Below, piece after piece: positions 52,816 through 61,528 of a stretch of 64,000 bases of DNA. Numbering within the stretch: position 1 is the first letter of the stretch; every line of letters starts with the position of its first letter. The DNA comes from Lachnospiraceae bacterium (lineage in GTDB: Bacteria > Bacillota > Clostridia > Lachnospirales > Lachnospiraceae). The notes below the pieces were generated by a model. It was not told where the DNA came from, ran no database searches, and saw only the letters and a program-made list of their open reading frames with translations. The translations under genes were made by a program, and so were the position numbers. Location of the stretch: NCBI GenBank assembly GCA_022792335.1, contig JAAWAV010000026.1, forward strand, positions 1 to 64,000. The letters are read 5' to 3'.

Positions 52816-53374
52816 AAGCCGCATACCAAAGCCAAAAATAAAAGGCGAATCAAAGATTATTCCAAAGCCGAATTTTTTATCGCTAGGTGAAAATGATGAT
52901 TGTGTGGTATTTTCATTTGCGGCTTTAGAATGGACAGAATATTTTAATTTAGATGGTACATGTCCGAACTGGTCTTTTGATTTATTCAATATGTTGAAAA
53001 GTATATCTAAAACCTCAAAGATAGAGCTTTTAAGTGGTAAGTTCAAAACATATCGTGTCCATAGTCATGAAAAAGCAAAACCGCCCAATGCATTACCGGA
53101 TGGAGTTGCTCTTAAAGACTGTTATCAATTACGAATTTCCACTTCCAAAGGTGGTATTCATGGCATTTTTGTAGAAAACATTTTTTACATAATATGGGTA
53201 GACCCTTTACATAATATGTATCCAGACGACCGTTTTGGGGGATTGCGGACAATTAAACCTCCAAATACGTGCTGTCGGGAAAGAGATGCTCGTATTACTG
53301 AGTTACAAAAGCAAAATCAAAAGTTAAAAGAAGAAAATAAATATTGGGAAACAGAAATAGAAAAAATCAAATAA
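52808..53374 (+). CDS. unknown small protein, candidate toxin partner (island gene 3)
   Basis: 188 residues, starting in an eight-base overlap (ATGAGTAG) with the Panacea gene. A basic N-terminus (1-25, SRIPKPKIKGESK) precedes a compact core with VVFSFAALEWTEYF and a closing beta-rich stretch GGIHGIFVENIFYIIWVDPLHNMYP (about 128-152). The last 25 residues form a coiled coil (ELQKQNQKLKEENKYWETEI). I do not recognise the family. Size, position beside the antitoxin-like gene and the FYxxWxDPxHxMYP pattern suggest a small nuclease or toxin; this is inference. Confidence 0.7.
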   Translation: MSRSRIPKPKIKGESKIIPKPNFLSLGENDDCVVFSFAALEWTEYFNLDGTCPNWSFDLFNMLKSISKTSKIELLSGKFKTYRVHSHEKAKPPNALPDGVALKDCYQLRISTSKGGIHGIFVENIFYIIWVDPLHNMYPDDRFGGLRTIKPPNTCCRERDARITELQKQNQKLKEENKYWETEIEKIK

Positions 53375-53402
53375 TTTTATGAGAAGATAATTGTATATAT
53401 AC

Positions 53403-53434
53403 TGCCCTTTTTCCTTTACGGAGAGGGTTTTTTT
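53403..53434 (+). terminator. possible terminator of the island operon
   Basis: CCCTTTTTCC pairs loosely with GGAGAGGG (several T-G pairs) and is followed by seven T bases. The T-run is good; the stem is weak. Confidence 0.5.
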
Positions 53435-53575
53435 GTACTTATTTTTAAAGCTCATCAGTTGACATTGTAATAAAAGAGCACATGTCATGCTGGAAATTGA
53501 ACTTTCAAGGATTGAAACGTAAATGGTAAGACTGCGCCTGGAATTGGTACTATATAAGTGAAAGGGGGACGAAGT

Positions 53576-54133
53576 TTGGAAGATGAGAAGATTTTGGAGT
53601 TACTGTTTGCCCGTTCTGAGGAAGCCATCAAAGCGCTTGCGGAAAAATACGGGACCAGGTGCAGAAAGTTGGCGGGGAGTATTCTGGGAAATGATCGGGA
53701 CGCGGAAGAATGTGTGAACGACGCTTATCTTGGAATCTGGAATACTGTTCCGCCAAAACGGCCAAACTCGCTTTCTGCCTATTTGCTTGGGATTGTCCGT
53801 AACTGTTCGACAACCAGGTATCACACCAATACGGCGAAGAAACGGAACAGTTTTTATGATGCCGCTCTTGATGAATTGGAGGAATGTATTCCTTCCGGCA
53901 ATGGCGTAGAGGATGTGATACTGGCCGGGGAGCTGGCCAGATTACTGAACTCGTTCCTGGAAACTCTGAAGAAGGAGGACCGGATCTTGTTTGTATGCCG
54001 CTATTGGTATTCGGATTCCGTTTTGGAGCTTGCGAAACAGTTTGGGATGAGCAGTAACCGGATTTCTGTACGGCTTTTCAGGATCCGAGACAGGCTGAGA
54101 AGATTTTTGCAGAAAGAGGGGTATGTCCTATGA
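53576..54133 (+). CDS. ECF-type RNA polymerase sigma factor (paralogue 2)
   Basis: 185 residues from TTG 53576 (MEDEKILELLFARSEEAIKALAEKYG), eight bases after AAGGGGG, which also aligns the N-terminus with paralogue 1; a GTG at 53558 would add six residues ahead of the site. Region 2 (DAEECVNDAYLGIWNTVPPKRPNSLSAYLLGIVRN) and region 4 (CRYWYSDSVLELAKQFGMSSNRISVRLFRIRDRLRRFL) are intact. Its stop overlaps the anti-sigma start. Confidence 0.9.
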   Translation: MEDEKILELLFARSEEAIKALAEKYGTRCRKLAGSILGNDRDAEECVNDAYLGIWNTVPPKRPNSLSAYLLGIVRNCSTTRYHTNTAKKRNSFYDAALDELEECIPSGNGVEDVILAGELARLLNSFLETLKKEDRILFVCRYWYSDSVLELAKQFGMSSNRISVRLFRIRDRLRRFLQKEGYVL

Positions 54134-55188
54134 GGAGAGAAGCGCTTACAAAAAGAGAGAAACGGAGAGGAATCTCTGAAGGAATTGGCGGGATCGATGA
54201 CAGATATCTGGAAGAGGTAGAACAGTTTAAGAATGGCAGTCAGAAGGCGAGGCTTTGGAAAAAAGCGGCTGCCTTGTCGGTCGTTGCCGTTTTGATTTTG
54301 AGTATTTTTCTTATAGGTATGCTCCGGCTTTTTTCCCCGGCCGCTGCAGTAGTCTATGCCTATACTTACGGGACGGATGAGAGGCTTACGAAGGCAGGAG
54401 TCTCCCTTCAGACAGGAAGGATTGCACAAGGCGGAGAGCAGACCGGCCATCCTCTCATGTTTTATCTCTCTGGGGAGGCGATCCGGAGTGTGCGCTTTTC
54501 CTGCAAAAATCAGGAGCTGATTTTTACAGACTGGACGGAGAAACGAGAAGAGTACGGATCTGCAAAAAATTTCACCATTCTTTATGGAGAGGACAGGAAG
54601 GAATATCCGTACCTGACCATTCACTGGGAGCCAAAAGAAACCGTTCAAAAGCTCCATGAGAATTGTACTATTGCAGAACTGCCAAAGGAGCTTAAAGAGG
54701 ATCTGATTGTAATGGAGATTACCTTTGCAGACGGAAGGCAGGAGGTGAAAGCGATAGGAGTTTCGCTTCTGGAGGACGGAACTTTTTTTGCGACTTTTGA
54801 CGATTATGAGATTGGACCTTCCGATTCCTTTGTGGAGCGGGAGGATGCGCTTACGCTGCGGGAACAGTCTGAAATCCGGCTTTCTGAGCAGGAACATGAA
54901 ATTGGCCCTGACGAGGTGGAACCTGGGGAGGAAAGAGGGAGTGGCGGGGAGGAGACCGCGCAAAAAGAACCTGCAGCGGAAATGATGGAGGACGCCAGAA
55001 AAGTGGCAAACGAATATTATGCGGGAACTGTTTTTGAGGTAGTCTCCATGAGGGAAAAACACATTTCGGAAGAGGAAATTGTTTTTGAGGTCTCTGTGAA
55101 AAAGGACGGAATTTTGCAAGATCCGGATCGTACTATTTTTTTACAAAAACAGGGGAAGGAGTGGGAAGTGGTGAATGAAGGTTATTGA
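54130..55188 (+). CDS. membrane anti-sigma-like protein of ECF operon 2
   Basis: 352 residues. N-terminal segment GISEGIGGIDDRYLEEVEQF, the same kind of short sigma-contact stretch as in paralogue 1, then one span (AAALSVVAVLILSIFLIGML, about 46-66) and a large extracellular region ending EWEVVNEGY. The rest of the ectodomain differs from paralogue 1, so the two pairs probably sense different things. It starts in an ATGA overlap with the sigma gene. The -35 box of the trp leader overlaps its stop codon. Confidence 0.82.
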   Translation: MRREALTKREKRRGISEGIGGIDDRYLEEVEQFKNGSQKARLWKKAAALSVVAVLILSIFLIGMLRLFSPAAAVVYAYTYGTDERLTKAGVSLQTGRIAQGGEQTGHPLMFYLSGEAIRSVRFSCKNQELIFTDWTEKREEYGSAKNFTILYGEDRKEYPYLTIHWEPKETVQKLHENCTIAELPKELKEDLIVMEITFADGRQEVKAIGVSLLEDGTFFATFDDYEIGPSDSFVEREDALTLREQSEIRLSEQEHEIGPDEVEPGEERGSGGEETAQKEPAAEMMEDARKVANEYYAGTVFEVVSMREKHISEEEIVFEVSVKKDGILQDPDRTIFLQKQGKEWEVVNEGY

Positions 55189-55213
55189 CAAACAGGGCTT
55201 TGCAGAGTATACT
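55185..55213 (+). promoter_or_regulatory. promoter of the trpBA T-box operon
   Basis: TTGACA (55185-55190), 17-base spacer, TATACT (55208-55213). The -35 box overlaps the stop codon of the upstream gene. Transcription should start near 55220, giving a leader of about 450 bases. Confidence 0.85.
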
Positions 55214-55239
55214 GAGAACCAGTGAAAAATTAAAGGATG

Positions 55240-55553
55240 TTTGAAACCGATGACTGAGAGAAGTAGGCCGGGAAAGAAATCACAGAGAGCCGTGGGAGAT
55301 GGAAAGCGGTATTTTGGAACTGGTTGAATGGACTTGGGAGGGCGGGCTGAAACCGAGACGATGACAGCAATGGTAATCTGCTGTCATGAATATAGAAAGA
55401 ACCGGGAGTAGGTTTCGACGGGGACCCCATCCGTTACAGACGGGGCGCATATGTTCGTATGCGGCAGAGTGGATGTGAGACATCAGGCAGGGTGGTACCG
55501 CAGAAGTGTAAATACAAGCTTTTGTCCCTTATTATAGGGGCAAAGGCTTTTTT
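55240..55553 (+). promoter_or_regulatory. T-box riboswitch, tryptophan specific
   Basis: Stem I carries an AGAGAG-type GA segment near 55260-55310 and a specifier loop GAA-TGG-ACTTGGGAG, with codon TGG at 55329-55331. The T-box sequence AGGGTGGTACCGC is at 55489-55501. The terminator AGCTTTTGTCCC/GGGGCAAAGGCT (55517-55528/55537-55548) is followed by T bases to 55553. Uncharged tRNA-Trp should stop the terminator forming and switch on trpBA. Boundaries of stem I are approximate. Confidence 0.93.
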
Positions 55554-55586
55554 ATTTCATGAGAAAGCGCGTCCTATGAAACGAAA

Positions 55587-55623
55587 CGCTTCGCGGGGAG
55601 CGCAGGTCTGTCCCGGCGAAGCG
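55587..55623. repeat. hairpin after the T-box terminator; related to elements A and B
   Basis: CGCTTCGC-G-GGGA pairs with TCCC-G-GCGAAGCG around an 11-base loop. Its reverse strand shares CTGCGCTCCCCGCG with the cores of 211-270 and 33783-33842. Lies between the terminator and the trpB start. Confidence 0.5.
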
Positions 55624-55672
55624 AGGGTAGTGCGGCAGTAAGGAATCATAAGGAAAGAAAGGAAATGGGAAG

Positions 55673-56857
55673 ATGAAGGCAGGAAGGTATGGCCGATACG
55701 GAGGCCAGTATATTCCAGAGACGCTTATGGGCGCAGTCAAAGAGCTGGATGCAGCATATGAGTACTATAAGAACGATCCGGAATTTGTAAGGGAACTGGA
55801 GGAGCTTTACAGCAATTATGCGGGGCGGCCTTCGATGCTATATTATGCTGAGAAGATGACAGAGGATCTGGGTGGAGCGAAGATCTACTTAAAGCGGGAA
55901 GATTTGAACCATACCGGTTCCCACAAGATCAATAATGTGCTGGGACAGGTGCTTTTGGCAAAAAAGATGGGAAAAACCCGCGTCATTGCCGAGACAGGAG
56001 CAGGCCAGCATGGAGTGGCGACGGCAACTGCCGCTGCTCTTATGGATATGGAATGTGAGATTTATATGGGGAAGGAGGATACAGAGAGACAGGCGCTCAA
56101 TGTATTTCGCATGGAACTTCTGGGAGCGAAGGTCCATCCGGTGACCAGCGGAACGATGACTCTTAAGGACGCCGTCAATGAGGCTATGGGAGAATGGGCC
56201 AGAAGAGGGGAAGATACTTTTTATGTGCTGGGATCTGTGATGGGACCGCATCCATTCCCCATGCTCGTCCGGGATTTCCAGAAGGTGATCGGAAAGGAGA
56301 TTCGGGAACAGCTTCTGGAACGGGAGGGACGACTTCCTGACGCAGTGGTGGCCTGTGTGGGCGGCGGCAGCAACGCTATGGGAGCCTTTTATGAATTTAT
56401 TCCTTATAAAGAGGTACGGCTGATTGGATGTGAAGCGGCGGGACTTGGAGTGGATCACCCGAAAAATGCGGCTACAGTCGCCAATGGAACGGTGGGAATT
56501 TTCCACGGGATGAAATCTCTCTTCTGTCAGGACAGGGATGGACAGATCGCGCCGGTCTATTCCATCTCAGCAGGCCTGGATTATCCGGGGATTGGACCGG
56601 AGCACGCCATGCTTCATGAGACAGGACGGGCAGAATATGTACCAGTGACAGACGAAGAGGCAGTAAGTGCTTTTGAATACCTCTCCAGAACAGAGGGGAT
56701 CATCCCGGCGGTGGAGAGCGCCCATGCAGTAGCTCATGCCAGGAAGCTGGCGCCTGACATGGGAAAAGATCAGATCATGGTGATCAATATTTCAGGACGG
56801 GGCGACAAAGACGTAGCAGCCATTGCAAGATACAGGGGGGTAGAACTTTATGAGTAG
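55673..56857 (+). CDS. trpB: tryptophan synthase beta chain
   Basis: 394 residues. The PLP lysine is in [14 protein letters not shown], the phosphate loop is [10 protein letters not shown], and [10 protein letters not shown] and [15 protein letters not shown] are typical TrpB1. It joins indole and serine to make tryptophan. AAAGGAAAT lies before ATG. It is controlled by the Trp T-box just upstream and overlaps trpA by eight bases. trpE/G/D/C/F are not in this window. Confidence 0.95.
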   Translation: MKAGRYGRYGGQYIPETLMGAVKELDAAYEYYKNDPEFVRELEELYSNYAGRPSMLYYAEKMTEDLGGAKIYLKREDLNHTGSHKINNVLGQVLLAKKMGKTRVIAETGAGQHGVATATAAALMDMECEIYMGKEDTERQALNVFRMELLGAKVHPVTSGTMTLKDAVNEAMGEWARRGEDTFYVLGSVMGPHPFPMLVRDFQKVIGKEIREQLLEREGRLPDAVVACVGGGSNAMGAFYEFIPYKEVRLIGCEAAGLGVDHPKNAATVANGTVGIFHGMKSLFCQDRDGQIAPVYSISAGLDYPGIGPEHAMLHETGRAEYVPVTDEEAVSAFEYLSRTEGIIPAVESAHAVAHARKLAPDMGKDQIMVINISGRGDKDVAAIARYRGVELYE

Positions 56858-57626
56858 AATTGGAAAGGCTTTTCAGAGCGGGAAGGTATTTATTCCCTTT
56901 CTCATCGGCGGAGATCCCTCTCTGGAGATGACTGGGGAACTGATCTGTGCCATGGCCGGGGCCGGAGCGGATCTGATTGAGATAGGGGTTCCTTTTTCCG
57001 ATCCGGTGGCCGAGAGTGCAGCTCTTCAGGCAGCAGGAGGGCGGGCTCTGGCGGCGGGGTGTACTACAGATAAACTGTTTGATCTGGTGGCAAAGGTCAG
57101 AAAAGAGGTGGAAGTCCCTCTGGTGTTTGTAACCTATGCCAATTCCATCTATACCTATGGAAAGGAAGCCTTTATGAGGCGTTGCAGGGAGAGCAGAGTG
57201 GATGGTCTGATGGTGCAGGACCTTCCTTATGAGGAGAAGGAGGAGATTTCACCGGAATGTGAGCAGTACGGCGTCGACCTCATTTCTGTGACGGTGCCTG
57301 CTTCCCATGAACGGATCCAGATGATCGCAAAGGAGGCGAAAGGCTTTCTTTACTGTGTGCCCTCAAAGGACGTTTTGGGAGCAGGAAGCAGAGAAAAGGT
57401 TGACACCGGGGAACTGGTCCGGCTGGCAAAAGCTGTTTCCGGTATTCCTGGCGTTCTGGCTTTGGACGGCGGTTCTTTGGAGCAGGTAAAAGCCATGGCG
57501 GCCCTGGCTGACGGGGTGATCGAGAGGCACGGGGTTTCGGAATTGGTGGATCGATACGGAACAGACAGCGTAGGTCTGGTGGTGGAGTATGTGCGGAAGA
57601 TGAAAGACGCAGTACAGGAAAGATAG
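56850..57626 (+). CDS. trpA: tryptophan synthase alpha chain, divergent
   Basis: 258 residues, TIM barrel overlapping trpB by eight bases. The catalytic Glu in [15 protein letters not shown] is present and FLYCVPSK is recognisable. Several loops that usually bind the substrate differ: GPxIQ reads SAALQ, the usual VTGVR segment reads LGAGSRE, the GFGIS phosphate loop reads LDGGSL, and the VGSAI loop reads ERHGVS. Read length and reading frame are normal, so this is a diverged or impaired TrpA, not a frameshifted one. It would normally cleave indole-3-glycerol phosphate and pass indole to TrpB. Confidence 0.85.
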   Translation: MSRIGKAFQSGKVFIPFLIGGDPSLEMTGELICAMAGAGADLIEIGVPFSDPVAESAALQAAGGRALAAGCTTDKLFDLVAKVRKEVEVPLVFVTYANSIYTYGKEAFMRRCRESRVDGLMVQDLPYEEKEEISPECEQYGVDLISVTVPASHERIQMIAKEAKGFLYCVPSKDVLGAGSREKVDTGELVRLAKAVSGIPGVLALDGGSLEQVKAMAALADGVIERHGVSELVDRYGTDSVGLVVEYVRKMKDAVQER

Positions 57627-57690
57627 AAGCCTGGAAGAAAGAAGTCTGAAACATAGAAGTCCGGAAAACGGTAGTTTGGGAAAGAATGGC
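57624..57690 (+). repeat. imperfect 14-17 base tandem units after trpA
   Basis: Four consecutive variants of ATAGAAGYCYGRAA run from the trpA stop to the site before the GH42 start (AGAAGCCTGG, AGAAGTCTGA, AGAAGTCCGG, GTAGTTTGGG). Copies are degenerate. Confidence 0.55.
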
Positions 57691-57705
57691 TTAGGAGGGA
57701 AAGGT

Positions 57706-59655
57706 ATGCTGTTGGGCGTTGATTATTATCCGGAGCAATGGGATCCGGATCGAATGGAAGAGGATATGGATACCATGGTGGAAATGGGCTGTAATGGAAT
57801 CCGGGTCGGGGAATTTGCCTGGCATCTGATGGAACGGACAGAGGGGCAGTATGATTTTTCGTTTTTCGATTCGGTCATTGCCATGGCGAAGAAAAAAGGG
57901 CTGAAGGTGATACTGGGGACCCCCACCGCCGCCATTCCGGCCTGGCTGGCAAAAAAACATCCGGAAATTTTGTCAGAGTCCTGGGAGGGACGGAAACGGG
58001 TATTTGGCGGTCGCCATGTGTACTGTTTTAACAGCCCTGCCATGTATAAATATTCAGAAAAGATCATCCGGGCCATGGTATCTCATTTCCGGAACGAGGA
58101 GCAGGTGATAGCCTGGCAGGTAGATAATGAGCTGGGCCATGAGGGAAGTGATCTGTGCTTCTGTCCCCGGTGCCATAGCGCTTTTCAGAATTATCTGAGA
58201 GAGAAATTTCAGGGGGAAATTGGCAGGCTGAACGAGACTTACGGCACGACCTTCTGGTCCCAGGAGTATAACTCTTTTGAGGAAATCCCTCTGCCACTGG
58301 AGACTATCACCACCCACAATCCGGCCCTGCGTCTGGACTGGGAACGGTTTCGCAGCAAAAGTATTGTGGATTTTATGAATTTCCAGGTCCGTCTGATTCG
58401 GGAAATTGCGCCTGGGGCTCTGATCATTCATGATTTTCCCGGCGGGGGACTAAATAAGCATGTGGATTACTCCAGGGCCTCTGAAAAGTTGGATCTGGCG
58501 GCTTACAATCACTATCCTGTCTGGGGCGGACAGAAAGAGCCGATTGCCCCCCATGAAATTGCTTTCGAGTTGGACTATATCCGGGGGCTTAAAAGAAGGA
58601 ACTTCTGGATCACGGAGGCCATCATGGGAGCCCAGGGGCATGACGTGACAGGATATCTTCCAAGGCCGGGCCAGGCTAAAATGTGGTCGTACCAGGCCAT
58701 GGCTCATGGCTGTGAATCTCTTTTGTATTTCCGCTATCGGGGCGCGACAAAAGGGGCAGAACAGTTTTGCTATGGGATTTTGGACGCCGATAATGTCAGA
58801 GGGCGGAAGTTCCTGGAAGTACAGAGCTTTTTTGCGGATATTAGGAAATATGAAAGGGCGATGGAAACTCCGGTCAGGAGCCAGGTGGCCATTGTGTATG
58901 ATTATGATTCTCTGGCCTCCTTCCGTATTCAGCGGCAGAGCCTTCTGCTTGACTGTCCGGGAGAAATGAAGAAATTCTATAAAGTGTTTTTTGACCGGAA
59001 TGTACCGGTGGACGTGGTTCCGGCAGACGCAGACCTTTCGGAATACCGGGTAGCGCTTTTCCCACAGATGATTCTCGCAAAACCGGAAGTTCAAAGTCGG
59101 GTAAAAGCGTTTGTCCATGGAGGAGGCACGCTGGTCCTCACCTACCGGAATGCGGTTAAGGATGAGTATAACAATCTGCCTTTTGGAGAAAGGGCGCCTG
59201 TCGGATACTGTGAGCTTGCCGGTGTATCTGTGGTGGAAACGGAAAGTCTCCAGGAGATCGACGGGTTTCCGATCGTGGGGGAGGGAGCCTTTGCAGGGAA
59301 AGCCGGCCGAGGCGGTATTTTCCGGGATATGCTGGAAACAAAAGGGGCTGAGGTGCTCTATCGCTATGGAGATCCTTTCTACGCGCAGTACGCCGCTGTG
59401 ACCAGGAGACGGTCGGAACATGGAGTAGTGTATTACCTGGGCTGTGCCCTGGACGAGGCGACGACTGGAACAATCATGGAAACAATTCTTCAGGAGAGTC
59501 GGATTGGGACAATTGCTTCTGACGACGGCGTGGAGGTGGTCGTCCGGGGAAAAGAAGAGCAGTGTATCCGGATGTTTATCAATCACAATGCTGTTCCGGC
59601 ATCAGTGGGGGATATGGTGCTGGCGCCCTTTGAATGCCGGATCGAGGAGGCTTGA
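57706..59655 (+). CDS. beta-galactosidase, glycoside hydrolase family 42
   Basis: 649 residues from ATG 57706 (MLLGVDYYPEQWDPDRMEEDM) after GGAGGG. TIM barrel with the acid/base Glu in WQVDNELGHEG, the zinc-type cysteines CFCPRC, and the nucleophile Glu in FWITEAIMGAQGHD; then a trimerisation domain and a small C-terminal beta domain. There is no signal peptide, so it acts in the cytoplasm on imported galactosides, including host or plant oligosaccharides. No transporter is adjacent; a PucR-type regulator lies farther downstream. Confidence 0.93.
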   Translation: MLLGVDYYPEQWDPDRMEEDMDTMVEMGCNGIRVGEFAWHLMERTEGQYDFSFFDSVIAMAKKKGLKVILGTPTAAIPAWLAKKHPEILSESWEGRKRVFGGRHVYCFNSPAMYKYSEKIIRAMVSHFRNEEQVIAWQVDNELGHEGSDLCFCPRCHSAFQNYLREKFQGEIGRLNETYGTTFWSQEYNSFEEIPLPLETITTHNPALRLDWERFRSKSIVDFMNFQVRLIREIAPGALIIHDFPGGGLNKHVDYSRASEKLDLAAYNHYPVWGGQKEPIAPHEIAFELDYIRGLKRRNFWITEAIMGAQGHDVTGYLPRPGQAKMWSYQAMAHGCESLLYFRYRGATKGAEQFCYGILDADNVRGRKFLEVQSFFADIRKYERAMETPVRSQVAIVYDYDSLASFRIQRQSLLLDCPGEMKKFYKVFFDRNVPVDVVPADADLSEYRVALFPQMILAKPEVQSRVKAFVHGGGTLVLTYRNAVKDEYNNLPFGERAPVGYCELAGVSVVETESLQEIDGFPIVGEGAFAGKAGRGGIFRDMLETKGAEVLYRYGDPFYAQYAAVTRRRSEHGVVYYLGCALDEATTGTIMETILQESRIGTIASDDGVEVVVRGKEEQCIRMFINHNAVPASVGDMVLAPFECRIEEA

Positions 59656-59743
59656 CCGTGAAGCATCCGGCATTCAACACAGCTGTCTATAAAATACTTG
59701 AATTTATGAACGACGTATGCTAGGCTGTTGCTGAGGTGATCCC

Positions 59744-59872
59744 ATGAAGAAGAAAAACAGTGGCAGCAGAAACTGGAATTTCAGCCGGGACGGTCCGTCA
59801 AGCGATATCAAACTGGAAAAACAGGATGCGGATCAAATAGCTATCTATAAAAAGAGAGGTAATTTTTTATGA
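59744..59872 (+). CDS. 42-residue ORF, translationally coupled to the hydrolase gene
   Basis: ATG 59744 follows GAGGTGATCCC, a ten-base perfect match to the 16S 3' end. It encodes MKKKNSGSRNWNFSRDG then a short charged stretch ending YKKRGNFL. Its stop overlaps the next start (ATGA at 59869). No homology is recognised. The strong site and the coupled overlap argue that it is translated, either as a real small protein or as a leader peptide. Confidence 0.55.
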   Translation: MKKKNSGSRNWNFSRDGPSSDIKLEKQDADQIAIYKKRGNFL

Positions 59873-61353
59873 ATAGGAAGTTTGGAAGGAAAGCGCTTCT
59901 ATTTTTCATAGCGGCGCTGACAGCTTTTACGGTCTCCTGCGGTTCGCCGGACTCTGAGAAAAAGGGCGGGGAAACGGACAGCGAGAGAGACAGCACTACT
60001 TCGGAAGCGTCTTTGGGAGAAACTGCCCCTTCAGGGTCAGGGATCGACATGTCCCTCAGTTTTGCAGAAGCTCACGACGGATTTACCACGACGCTTTCTA
60101 GGGAGGACAATGACGATTATTCCATCCCGGCTCCGCCGGAGGGTCTGTTTGATTTGGTTTCTTATCCTTCCAAGGTAGGCGACCTGGCGGCTTATGTATC
60201 CAGTGATCCGGGCGACGGTGAAAAGCATCCGATGATCATCTGGGTAGTCGGCGGCTGGGGAAACGGAATCGACGATTTTCCCTGGACCTATCCGGAATGG
60301 GATAACGACCAGACGGGATCCGCTTTCTGGCAGGCAGGCGTTTTGACCATGTATCCTTCCTTCCGGGGAGGCAACGGCAATCCTGGCAATTATGAGGCTC
60401 TTTTCGGCGAGGTGGATGATATCGCGTCTGCTTATGAGTATGCCGCCTCTTTGCCTTATGTGGATCCGGAGCGGATTTATTTGGGAGGCCATAGTACCGG
60501 TGGAACCAGGGCTCTTCTGGCCTCTGAATATATGGATAAGTTTCGGGCCGTGTTCTGTTTTGGAGCGGTGGACGAGATCAAATATCACAACAATACACAG
60601 TTTACTTTTGATCTGGACAATGAGGACGAGTATATCATGCGCTCTCCCATTCACTGGCTGGACGATATAAAGAGTCCCACATTCCTTATCGAAGGAAGAG
60701 ACGGCAATTCGGACCATCTGGAACGGATGGAGCAGGCTTCTCAGAATGAGAATATCCACTGCTATGTTATCGAGGGGGCTGACCACTTTTCCACACTGGC
60801 GCCCTTAACAAGAGTTGTGGCCCAGAAAATCCTGGAGGATACGGGAGCGGAATGTGGCATATCGATCGCTCAGGAAGAGCTCGATGGGGCGATGAAGCAG
60901 GAACCGTCTGCTCCGACGCCTACGATGACTGCGCGTCATCTGGAGGATTTTGGGGTGTCTTTTGCCTGCCCGTATCTGTGGGAGATTGCGGAAAATGAGG
61001 ACGGCTCCGGTTTGAATCTGTATTCCCGTTATGAAGAGGAAAATCCGTGGGATATGTCGGCGCTTTATATTACAGCCTATACTTCGGAAGAACTGACGGA
61101 TTTGCAGAGCTTTGGCGAGACGATGAAGGCGCAGGGATTTACGGTGAATGAAAGTTCTGTCGACGGTCGTTCTGCCATAGACGCTACTGCTGTGTCCCAG
61201 GGAAACGACGGCATGGTTTACTATCAGCGTTACGTGTCCATCCAGAATGGCGACGGTTATCTTGATTTTAACTTTATTACTTTTGAGGACTATACGGAGG
61301 AAGCGGATCTCTTGTTCCAGAACGTGATCGACAGCATTGTTTTTGACAGCTAA
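59869..61353 (+). CDS. secreted lipoprotein alpha/beta hydrolase (prolyl oligopeptidase-like)
   Basis: 494 residues. Signal LLFFIAALTAFTVSCGSP places the lipidated cysteine near residue 24. A Ser/Glu/Thr-rich linker (25-60) precedes an alpha/beta hydrolase (about 85-320): VGGWGNG oxyanion region, nucleophile Ser in YLGGHSTGGTRAL, acid Asp in FLIEGRDGNSDH and His in EGADHFST. A separate C-terminal domain of about 135 residues follows (from VSFACPYLWEIAENEDG). Likely a peptidase or esterase acting outside the cell; substrate unknown. Confidence 0.82.
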   Translation: MNRKFGRKALLFFIAALTAFTVSCGSPDSEKKGGETDSERDSTTSEASLGETAPSGSGIDMSLSFAEAHDGFTTTLSREDNDDYSIPAPPEGLFDLVSYPSKVGDLAAYVSSDPGDGEKHPMIIWVVGGWGNGIDDFPWTYPEWDNDQTGSAFWQAGVLTMYPSFRGGNGNPGNYEALFGEVDDIASAYEYAASLPYVDPERIYLGGHSTGGTRALLASEYMDKFRAVFCFGAVDEIKYHNNTQFTFDLDNEDEYIMRSPIHWLDDIKSPTFLIEGRDGNSDHLERMEQASQNENIHCYVIEGADHFSTLAPLTRVVAQKILEDTGAECGISIAQEELDGAMKQEPSAPTPTMTARHLEDFGVSFACPYLWEIAENEDGSGLNLYSRYEEENPWDMSALYITAYTSEELTDLQSFGETMKAQGFTVNESSVDGRSAIDATAVSQGNDGMVYYQRYVSIQNGDGYLDFNFITFEDYTEEADLLFQNVIDSIVFDS

Positions 61354-61528
61354 AAGGGGAATACTTTTAAAATCAGGAAAGACGGTAAAAGGATGTTGTC
61401 CGCCCCTACAAAAAAATGGGTATTCGCAGAAAAAAAGGATCCTCTGCCGGGTAGCAGAATCGAGGAACTCCCCTTATAATGAGTGCAACAATCAAGCATT
61501 CATAAAACTGTATAAGGAGGGTTTCATT

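Noticed and set aside
51310-53510. Terminal inverted or direct repeats bounding the AT-rich island
   Set aside because: TTGAAAGTT-like words occur near both edges in opposite orientation but only about ten bases match, which chance in AT-rich DNA can give. No integrase or tRNA target is present.
54001-55119. A 372-residue minus-strand frame opposite the second anti-sigma gene
   Set aside because: Long but without start signals or family similarity; its composition mirrors the charged plus-strand protein.
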